The notes under the pieces: model-generated
Databases searched by the model: none
What the model was told of the DNA's origin: nothing
The model's input: only the letters and a program-made list of their open reading frames with translations
NCBI GenBank assembly: GCA_039707655.1
Contig: CM077671.1
Location: forward strand, 245,829,095-245,893,094
Origin: Elymus sibiricus
Taxonomy: Eukaryota > Streptophyta > Magnoliopsida > Poales > Poaceae
Direction of reading: 5' to 3'
Length of the DNA stretch: 64,000 nucleotides
Position numbers and translations under genes: made by a program
Shown: in pieces, positions 55,574-64,000 of the stretch
How positions within the stretch are numbered: position 1 is the first letter of the stretch
How the letters are laid out: each line of letters starts with the position of its first letter

Positions 55574-57834
55574 AAACACGTTGTGCCTGTCACTTTGCCT
55601 GCTCCTACTCTCTTTGATTTTCATAGTAAGGGAAGATACTATGTTCTTGAGAGCGAGGCCATGCGTACAATGCGGAGGTTGAAGTTGCCAGGAGGGCCGA
55701 GGAGTTTGCACCAAGGGCCTCGGTGAGCTATCGCTCAGATTATTATCCATGCGGGTGGTGATTACCAAGCTAGGCCAAAAGCCTAAGCTTGGGGGAGTAC
55801 GTATTTCCACCGACATTACATTCATGTTCACACATTTCATTCCAGTTGTCGGTGTTCACACTTTTTCATTGTAATATCCATGCTAGATTTGTTTTCTCGC
55901 TTTCTGCCTGTGTGTTTGAAAAAACTTTGAGAAAACCCAAAAACATTTCCTGCTTCTTTTCAGTTTTTCTTTCTAGCTTAGTTTAATTGTAGTATCGAAA
56001 GAAAACCCAAAAAGATTTCTCTTTTTTCTTTTTACTTGTTGGGAGCTTTCCCGTGTAAATAGTTTTTCTCATTTTTGTTTTCCTCTTTAATTTGCTTTCT
56101 TCAAGAAAAACCAAAAACTCCAAAAATATTTCAGTGTGTTTCTCTAAAATTCTTTTCCCTTTGTTTGAGTCGTACGAAGGAGAAGACCACGATGAAAATG
56201 TTGAGTGGCTCTCATATGCATCATTGTTAATCTAACAAAGAGCCCATGGTACCTTGTCTTCTCCTCTTGAATAAAATGTTTGAAGATTCCAGCTTAGTCC
56301 ACGACACTCTGGCACTATTATTATTTTCTTATCATTCGGTCATGCAAGTGAAAGGCAATAATGACGATATTTGATGAATTGATTGTGGAAGAGAAAAGCG
56401 GGTATGAACTCAACTTGTTTTTGTTTTTGTAAATATGTTTAACCTAGTATCCTTGATTTAGCATATTATGATCAAACATTTTTGCAATGACCATTAGAGA
56501 TTATAGTTGTTCATGCCATGCTTAAGTAGCTAGGAGTGGATAATGATTTATCTTGGATGTCAACGTGCATTAAAATGGTTATGATGTGGTATGATGATAT
56601 GGTATCCTCCTCTGAATGTGTCAAGTGGCTTGACTTGGCACATGTTCACGCATGTAGTTGAATCAAAACCAACATAGCCTTCATGATATTTATGTTCATG
56701 GTGTCCATATCCTACTCATGCTAGTAGTCAATGTTTATTATATGTAATGCATGTTCATGACTGTTTTCGCTCTCTAGCTGGCCGCTTCTCAATCTATTTG
56801 CTAGCCTTCGCCTGTACTAAGCGAGAATACTGCTTGTGCATCAAAACCTTTGAACCATAGTTATTCCAGATGAGTCCACTATATCTACCTATATGCGGTA
56901 TTACCCTGCCGTTCCAAAGTAAATTTGCATGTGCCATCTCTAAAAATTCAAATGAACATCTATTTTGTGTGCCTGGACCGCTCATGGAGCGACAAGGGGC
57001 AGTCAATATCTTCCATGTTAGGCGGGTTATTCTCATGATGAGTGTTTATTCACTCGTCCTTACACGAGAGGGTCGGTAATAGGGATTCCCAGTCCCGAAA
57101 TAAAAAATAAAAAATAATTAAACAAAACTCCCCCAGGAATGATGTTGGTTTGGACGGTACCCGTGGATGCGGCTAGCCATGGAGTGTGATTGATGGTGGA
57201 GGGGAGTAAACCTTTACTTTTACCGCTTGGGAACCACCGCTAATTTGTTTAGCATGGAAGATATTAATAACTCTTGGTCGTAACGTTGACAGGAAGGGTG
57301 TACCTCCCAAAATTATATCTATCTCTGTTTTAAGCTTTGAGCTCTGGCACCTCTGCAAATCCATGCTTCCCTCTACGAAGGGACTATCTATTTACTTTTA
57401 TGTTGAGTCATCACCTTCCAAATAAGCGCCATACCTGAGAGCACTATTGTCATCCTCATGCATTGTGTATAGTTGATGTTGGGTGCAGCATGACTGGATC
57501 TTCTCTACCATGAATTACAATGTTTAGTCACTGCTTGAACTTTGGAGGTGCTCTGCATTTATGTTTTGCAGTCTCAGAAAAGGCTAGCGAGATACCATTA
57601 TTGTCATATTGTATCATGATTTTTTTGACAAAGTATTGGCGCTCGAGATACTTATTATTGCTTGCTAGCTGCTTGTGTTATTGATATGAGTTAATATAAT
57701 TTCTAAGAGTTATTGTTGGCATGGTTAGTCATAATCTTTGCTGAAAACCTGGGTGCTACTTAAGCATATATATGTAAACAAGAACAAAAGAGTTCGTAAA
57801 AGTTTTTCCTTATCACTTTCAGTTTGTCAACTGA
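55574..57834 (+). other. Noncoding 3' half of element F
   Basis: No coding sequence is supported. A polypurine-like AAGCTTGGGGGAGTAC at about 55786-55801 lies 2 kb before the true one and may be a relic of an older element end. From 56775 to 57440 the module shared with element A is present (AATACTGCTTGTGCATCAAA, CTATATGCGGTATTACC, GAGCTCTGGCACCTCTGCAA). Confidence 0.65.
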
Positions 57835-57873
57835 ATTGCTTGAGGACAAGCAATGGGTTAAGCTTGGGGGAGT
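57835..57873 (+). other. AGGA-loop hairpin and polypurine tract (element F)
   Basis: ATTGCTTG AGGA CAAGCAAT (57835-57854) is a perfect 8-bp stem with the loop AGGA, followed by GGTTAAGCTTGGGGGAGT and the 3' LTR at 57874. Position and loop equal those in element A, while the stem bases differ. Confidence 0.75.
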
Positions 57874-59244
57874 TGATACGTCTCCATCGTATCTACTTTT
57901 CCTCAAACTAACCCGGACTGACGCTGTTTTCAGCAGAACTACCATGGTGTTGTTTTTGTGCAGAAATAAAAGTTATCGGAACTGGACGGAAATTTTTGTA
58001 GATTTATTTTAGAATAAATAAAAAATACTGGAGCCAAGAACCACCGAAGGGGGGGGGGGGCTGGCTGGGCACGATACACCAGGGCGCGCCAGCCCCCCCA
58101 GGCGCGCCCTAGTGTGTTGTGCCCACCTCGTGGCCCCACTGACCCTAATTCCGGCACTATAAATTCCTATTTTCGGAGAAAAAACCAGAGAGAAAGTTTC
58201 ATCGCGTTTTACGATATGGAACCGCCGCCACCTCCTGTTCTTCATCGGGAGGCCAGATTTGGGGCCCGTTTGGGGCTCCGGAGAGGGGAATCTTCGGTCT
58301 TCATCATCATCAACCCTTCTCCATCGCGAATTCCATGATGCTCCCCACCGGGAGTGGGTAATTCCTTCGTAGGCTTGCTGGTCGGTGAGGAGTTGGATGA
58401 GATTCATCATGTAATCGAGTTAGTTTTGTTAGGGCTTGATCCCTAGTATCCACTATGTTCTGAGATTGATGTTGCTATGACTTTGCTATGCCTAATGCTT
58501 GTCATTAGGGCCCGAGTGCCATGATTTCAGATCTAAACCGTTTATGTTATCATCGTTATATCTATGTTCTTGATCTGATCTTGCAAGTCATACGCACCTA
58601 TTACGTGTTCTGAACCGCAAACCCCGGAGTGACAATAGTCGGGATACTTTCCGGTGATGACCGTAGTTTGAGGAGTTCATGTATTCACCATGTGTTCATG
58701 CTTTGTTCCGGTTCTCTATTAAAAGGAGGCCTTAATATCCCTTAGTTTCCTTATGGATCCCGCTGCCACGGGAGGGTAGGACAAAAGATGTCATGCAAGT
58801 TCTTTTCCATAAGCACGAATGACTATTTACGGAATACATGCCTACGTTACATTTATGAACTGGAGCTAGTTCTGTGTCGCCCTAGGTTATGACTGTTATA
58901 TGATGAATATCATCCAACGAGTTCACCGATCCAGTGCCTACGAGTTTTCCGCATATTTTTCTTGCTAAGTTACTACTGTTGTTGCTAATGTTACACTTGC
59001 TATAAAACTATTGCTATCACTGCTACTGTTACCGTTACTGCTACTACTGCTATCCAAACTATCATACTACTGTGCTACTGATCACTCTGCTATAGATATT
59101 TAATCTCCAGGTGTGGTTGAATTGACAACTCAATTGCTAATACTCGCAAATATTCTTTGGCTCCCCTTGTGTCGAATCTATAAATTTGGGTTGAATACTC
59201 TACCCTCGAAAACTGTTGCGATCCCTTATACTTGTGGGTTATCA
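57874..59244 (+). repeat. 3' LTR of element F (1371 bp)
   Basis: It aligns to the 5' LTR with a deletion of about 40 bp near its start (after CTACTTTTCCTC) and a small insertion near 58980. Substitutions are a few percent by eye. It ends TTGTGGGTTATCA before the TSD CTTGT. Confidence 0.95.
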
Positions 59245-59249
59245 CTTGT

Positions 59250-59527
59250 GGCCAGAAGGTGCCCCCCTCTGGTATATTTTTGGCCCTGAAATTCTTAAAT
59301 ATTCCATAAAAATTCTCCGTGAAGTTTCAGGTCATTTGGAGTCTGGTGATTTTTCTGCCTTTTCCTAGGTTTTCAGTCCAGAATTCCAATTTCTGGATAT
59401 TTCCCTCTTTGTAATGTACCTTGCATATTCAGATAGAAAGAGCATAAGAATTGTATGATAATAGGGAATAATGAACAAGAATAACATAAATATCAATAAG
59501 AAATCATGATGCAGAATGGACGTATCA
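59250..59527 (-). repeat. 5' LTR of element E, distal piece
   Basis: These are the first 278 bp of the E 5' LTR (minus strand, TGATACGTCCATTCTGC at 59527), continuing the piece that ends at 49702. The TSD TACAC of element E follows at 59528. Confidence 0.92.
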
Positions 59528-59532
59528 TACAC

Positions 59533-60586
59533 GAGCACCAAATTAATCATGTATTGTAGAAGCACCTCACATTTAACACTAAAACTTTTGAAAAGTGGCA
59601 TCATATATTGTAAATAGACAAATGAATATGGTCTGAAAAGTTGCTGAAGCGAAAAGCAAATATAGTGCCTTCGGTGATCTTGAAGGTGTGTGCAACTATA
59701 CATCAACGCATGTGGATGATTGCCCGCCCGTCCTTCGTCCTTTTGAGGGAGACTTCAACGTTATACCGTGGGTGTTATACGAATACCTCCCTTGCCTATT
59801 GAGCATACAGGTGGTTTGATAGATAATCACTGAAATCAAAGATATTCGTAATTTTGTTGTCTAAATATTAAAATATTGTGTGTAAGAAAAAATAAGGTTG
59901 ATGAGTGTATTTTTTACACTCATTCCACCATTGTTTAAACTGGATATTCCAAGATAATGACTCTAATTTTATCACTAATAACTAATGAATGCAAAAGATT
60001 GCAACTCCCTTTGTGTAATTTGTTTCCGTTGAAAAGGACCATCAAAGGGGAGGAAATGGAGCTACACATGGAAATATGCCAAGAGGAGATTAGGCCATAT
60101 CAAAGGGAGGATCCGTGGGGTAACAAGAGCAAAAGACATCGTTTGGTACGAGCGCCTACACTCATATCAGCGCTCGTACCACGTGCCACCGGCTCCATGA
60201 CACACTTCATAAAATGGGTAATGCCCCCATTCGCAAGAGAAGTCACACCATTCGGAACAGAGAGTTAGGATCATCATCATCCATTCCCAGAAACACTAGC
60301 CGCTGCCATCGCTGTCGCCATCTCCATATCCATACACGCAGCCATTCTCTCCAAAGTTTGGCATAATTCTAACCGATCCATCGCATACAGCGACATTCTA
60401 AGACTTTATACACATTCATCTTTGATCCATGACATCTACAATGGTTTCCATCTATGATTTTGATGTGTGAGTAATCCTCTCGGGCACTGGGCTCAGACTT
60501 AGCCTTACAGCCCTATGTAATGCGAATATCCTTGATGGCAATCTCCTCGATAGATTTAGCAATATTCTCCATAATGCAGATAATCT
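59533..60586. other. Old transposon-like sequence between element E and a CACTA end
   Basis: No gene is supported. This continues the sequence into which E inserted. It includes a perfect inverted repeat with arms at 60145-60155 and 60170-60180. The frame at 59957-60268 has no recognisable domain. Confidence 0.45.
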
Positions 60587-62055
60587 CACTACTGGAAAAG
60601 GGCTTATAGGTGAACCCAAATTAGTTCCGGTCATACTATAGCACCCGCGATTGCTACGGTGGAGAAGTAGCACTAGCGTATACCAAAATGTACCCGTCAC
60701 TGCTCTTGTTACAGTTGTGGCGGGTACTATGATGTGCCCTCCACTAGTGCACTGTCGTAAAGATCCTCGGTTGGTGAAAACATTTTGTGGCGGGCAGCGC
60801 CACTCACCCGCCACAACTACATCAGATAGTTGTGGCAGGCAGCATATGGAGCTCACCACACATGTATTTTAGCAACTTGCGCCAAAGGTGTTAAAAAATT
60901 ACAGAAAATAGCAATGGCGGGTGCCTAACATGATGTGCCGGGTAATTTTGTCAGCCCACCAGCTGAACTTAGCGGTGGCGGGTTCTCTGTTTCGCCCGTC
61001 ATTGGTCGTAAACCATATGGTTTAGGGTTTCTGAGCCACCCACCCGCCCGCAGCCCTCCACATCTTATCCAAAAATCTTGCACCCCATATCTCTCGCCCG
61101 TCCGTCGTCGCTCTCTTGCCCGTTGTCGTCGTCACCACCATCGTGGTGGCCTTCGACATCGCCACCACCGCGCTCACTCTTTTGCGTCTACTAGGTCGGT
61201 GCCACCCCCCTCATGCTCGTCATTCCCATCACCCTCGCCGTCCGTCGTCGCCTCGAATGTCCCGGACGTCATCGTCGCGATTACCTTCCGCTGACTCCAA
61301 CACCTACCGCATCCCCAACGTCCTCAACGTTCGCTGCTCTCCCCATCTTCTCCGTCCACCCTTGTAGACACATCTTTCGCTTTTATTGTATATTTAGATT
61401 GTTGTTGTTCTTTTACTAGAAAAAATTACTAGTAGATGTGAATTTTTTGGGCGTAGCATATACCTTATAGTAGAAAAAGTTAGTACAAGTTATTAGATAG
61501 TGTACATGTAAAACTAAAAGTTTGAACTAGTTATTCATGATGCAGGTGTTCATAAGGAGTGTCAATGTTTTGGGAAACGTTGATTAAGTTCCGTTTCGCC
61601 GAATTTTGGCACTCAATATGTCGAATAACTAGGAAAGGTCATGCCGATTTTTTTCGTACAACACATCGACTGTTATATCTTGTTATCTAAATGTTGGTTT
61701 CAATGAGATTGTGATTTATCTAAATGTTAGTTTTTTTTAATGTGAATTAGATTAAGAAGCCAAGACACGTCATTATGACTCCTGCAGTTGTAGACTCCAT
61801 CTCAAAGGTGGTTCAATACACGCATCTCACACTCTCCTTAGTGGAGGTAGTAGTAGCCGTATCGAGCTCTGCACAAGCCCATGGAAGTACGCGAGGAGCT
61901 GCCAAGATGGCGCATACAGCCGCCGAAGCGGCGAAGACCGCCCTAGCTGAGATCAAGAAGATGATTGGAGACGAGGATAGCTCTGGACAGAGCAGATCGC
62001 TTGCTTGTGAACTAGTGTTGCACTGCCTCTATGTAATCTATATGATCTGTGTGAA
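60587..62055 (+). mobile_element. CACTA transposon 5' end
   Basis: CACTACTGGAAAAGGGCTTA at 60587 is a typical CACTA terminus. The following 350 bp carry GTGGCGGG and CCCGCCAC words in both orientations, as in subterminal repeats. A GC-rich leader-like part (61020-61370) and, at 61775-62052, an Ala/Lys-rich frame (AAKMAHTAAEAAKTALAEIK) follow. That frame may be part of a transposon gene, but I see no transposase signature. The right side is cut by element G. Confidence 0.6.
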
Positions 62056-63572
62056 TGATATGTCCATTTTGCATCATGATTTCCTACTGTTATTTATAAT
62101 GTTTTGATGTATAATAATGCTTTAGGGAGTGATTCTAATGCCTTTTCTATCATAATATGCAAGATTTACACAAAGAGGGAGAATACCGATAGCTGGAATT
62201 CTGGCCCTGAAAAAGCACATCAGAGATACCTATTCTGCACGTCTCCAAATAATTTGAAACTTTACGAAGAATTATTTTGGATTATATAAAAATACCGGAG
62301 CAAATAACTACTGGAGGGGGCCACCCTGGTGAGCACAAGACACCAGGGCGCGTCAGGCCCCCCAGGCGCGCCCTGGTGGGTTGTGCCCAGCACGGCCCAC
62401 CGCCGGTGCCCATCTTCTGGTATATAAGGTATTTTGACCTAGAAAAAATAAAGGGAGGACTTTCGGGATGGAATGCCGCCGTCTCGAGGCGGAACTTGGG
62501 CAGGAGCACTTTTGCCCTCCGGCGGAGCGATTCCGCCGGGGGAACTTCCCTCCCGGAGGGGGAAATCGAAGCCATCGTCATCACCAACACCCCTCTCATA
62601 TTTTGGAGGCCAATCTTCATCAACATCTTCAACAGCACCATCTCCTCTCAAACACTAGTTCATCTCTTGTGTTCATTCTTTGTACTGGAACCTCAGATTG
62701 GTACATGTGGGTGACTAGTAGTGTTGATTACATCTTGTTGTTGATTACCATATGGTTTATTTGGTGGAAGATTATATGTTCAGATCCATTATGCTATTAA
62801 ATACCCCTCTGATCTTGAGCATGAATATTATTTGTGAGTAGTTACCTTTGTTCTTGAAGTCACGGGAGAAGTCATATTGCAAGTAATCATGTGAATTTGA
62901 TATGTGTTTGATATTTTGATGATATGTATGTTGTGATTCCCTTAGTGGTGTCATGTGAACGTCGACTACATGACACTTCACCATCCTTGGGCCTAAGGGA
63001 ATGCATTGTGGAGTACTTATGAGATGATAGGTTGCTAGAGTGACAGAAGCTTAAACCCTAGTTTATGCGCTACTTCGGAAGGGGCTGATTTGGATCCAAA
63101 CGTTTAATGCTATGGTTAGATTTTATCTTAATACTTTTCTCATACTTGCGGATGCTTGCGAGGGGGTTAATCATAAGTGGGAGGTTTGTTCAAGTAAGAA
63201 TAGAACCCAAGCACCGGTCCACCCACATATCAAATTATCAAAGTAGCGAACGCGAATTAAACCAACATGATAAAAGTGACTAGATGAAATTCCCGTGTAC
63301 CCTCAAGAACACTTTGCCTATTATAAGAGACTGTTCTGGCATGTCCTTTGCCACAAAAGGATTGGGCTACCTTGCTGCACTTTATTTACCGTTACCGTTA
63401 CTTGCTCGTTACCAATTATCTTGCTATCAAACTATCTGTTACGTACAATTTCAGTGCTTGCAGAAATTACCTTGCTAAAAACCGCTTGTCATTTCCTTCT
63501 GCTCCTCGTTGGGTTCGACACTCTTACTTATCGAAAGGACTACGATTGACCCCCTATACTTGTGGGTCATCA
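62056..63572 (+). repeat. 5' LTR of element G
   Basis: It is homologous along its length to the reverse complement of 39820-41327. It includes the GC-rich CACCAGGGCGCGTCAGG block, a TATATAAG box near 62421 and the final CTATACTTGTGGGTCATCA. Confidence 0.92.
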
Positions 63573-63678
63573 AGACTCTTTTCTGGCACCGTTGCCGGGG
63601 AGTGAAGCGTTCTTGGTAAGCGAAGATCAGTAAGGAAAAACTTATACTACAGGCTGAAAATTATTGTCACTTGCTACT

Positions 63679-63996
63679 ATGGAAAACAATCCTTTGAGGG
63701 GTTTGTTCGGGGTATCTTCACGTCGACCGAAGCCACAATTAGTTGCCCCTCAACTTACTGCTCCCACTGAAAATATTGGTTATGAAATTCCTTTGGGTAT
63801 GTTAGAACAACTCCTAGTTAATCCTTATGCAGGAGATGGAACTGAACATCCTGATATGCACCTAATACATGTCAATGAAGTTTGTGGATTATTTAAGCTT
63901 GCAGGTTTACCCGGAGATGAAGTTAAGAAGAAGGTTTTCCCTTTATCTTTGAAGGTAAAAGCATTGACATGGTATAGGCTATGTGAAAATATTTGA
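63679..63996 (+). pseudogene. Gag start of element G, early stop
   Basis: ATG 63679 opens 105 codons (MENNPLRGLFGVSSRRP, IPLGMLEQLLVNPY, EVCGLFKLAGLPGDEVKKK, FPLSLKVKALTWYRL) and stops at TGA 63994-63996. Element E continues at this point with a DDIGWDW-type text, so the stop is premature. The window ends four bases later. Confidence 0.85.
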
Positions 63997-64000
63997 TCAT

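Larger units (their letters stand above)
49703..59244 (+). mobile_element. Element F: gypsy retrotransposon without RT or integrase, nested in E
   Basis: LTRs at 49703-51114 and 57874-59244 are flanked by a perfect 5-bp TSD CTTGT (49698-49702 and 59245-59249). Removing F and one TSD restores the E LTR exactly. The internal 6.76 kb has a tRNA-Asp primer-binding site, a gag-protease region with many stops, an internal LTR-like segment, a second broken ORF and a long noncoding end. No RT, RNase H or integrase is present. It belongs to the same family as element B. Confidence 0.93.
39820..59527 (-). mobile_element. Element E: Fatima-like gypsy retrotransposon with pol, split by F
   Basis: On the minus strand the order is 5' LTR (59527-59250 plus 49702-48467), primer-binding site, gag, protease, RT, RNase H, integrase, accessory ORF, noncoding region, polypurine tract and 3' LTR (41327-39820). 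A perfect TSD TACAC flanks it at 39815-39819 and 59528-59532. Element F is inserted in the 5' LTR. Multiple stops and frameshifts make all ORFs inactive. LTR starts of the form TGATACGTCCATT fit Fatima as I remember it. Confidence 0.92.
62056..64000 (+). mobile_element. Element G: Fatima-like gypsy element, 5' LTR and gag start
   Basis: The 5' LTR (62056-63572, 1517 bp) starts TGATATGTCCATTTTGC and ends TTGTGGGTCATCA. A tRNA-Asp-type primer-binding site follows (TGGCACCGTTGCCGGGGA, 63584-63601), then gag running off the window. LTR and gag are of the same family as element E. The left flanking 5 bp are GTGAA; the other TSD copy lies outside. Confidence 0.9.

Noticed and set aside
60935..61294. 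Pro/Ser/His-rich frame in the second CACTA end
   Set aside because: Low-complexity GC-rich leader; competing frames of equal length overlap and none has a domain.

Overview
This window comes from a large, repeat-rich grass nuclear genome, most likely Triticeae (wheat, barley, rye or Aegilops). I infer this from the plant splice sites, from stacked Ty3/gypsy and Ty1/copia LTR retrotransposons with 1.4-1.6 kb LTRs of types common in Triticeae, and from nested insertions with intact target-site duplications (TSDs). I see only one ordinary host gene. Family names given from memory (Sabrina-, WHAM- and Fatima-like) are tentative.

Layout. 1-721: minus-strand LTR running off the left edge. 721-6275: element A, a Sabrina-like gypsy element without pol, its 5' LTR truncated. 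6276-8825: element B, minus strand, LTR plus gag remnant. 8826-9264: orphan ORF fragment. 9265-11552: element C, LTR plus broken gag, related to A. 11553-12708: LTR and first internal bases of another minus-strand gypsy element (X). 12709-14811: decayed gypsy fragment (Y). 14812-17639: gene-poor AT-rich flank. 17640-26904: promoter, 11 coding exons and 3' flank of a TGA-type bZIP-DOG1 transcription factor of 475 aa. 26912-36485: element D, a complete copia-type element without pol that carries a large intact second ORF; it sits inside the terminus of a CACTA-like transposon. 36491-39814: CACTA-like sequence holding a 2.56 kb truncated LINE. 39820-59527: element E, a Fatima-like gypsy element with gag-pol, minus strand, whose 5' LTR is split by element F (49703-59244, gypsy, no RT or integrase). 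59533-62055: more CACTA-like sequence, including a second CACTA terminus at 60587. 62056-64000: element G, 5' LTR and gag start, same family as E.

How the parts relate. The bZIP gene is the only candidate with a cellular role, predicted to be a nuclear TGACG-binding regulator. It has a TATA box flanked by a CT tract and a GA tract, three upstream ORFs, and a 3.6 kb ninth intron holding a small LINE. Everything else is mobile DNA, and its relative order can be read from TSDs and interruptions: D and the LINE each entered the CACTA-like element, E entered the sequence to its right, and F then entered E.

The most interesting pattern is that three retrotransposons of different families (D, E, F) each carry, downstream of gag or pol, an internal segment resembling an LTR promoter followed by an accessory ORF. 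In D this unit looks complete: TATA box, GC-rich leader, likely leader intron and an intact 709-codon ORF. Other structural signals are five 31-nt hairpins with compensatory stem changes in A, an AGGA-loop hairpin just before the polypurine tract of A and F, and exactly spaced 13-bp palindromes in D.
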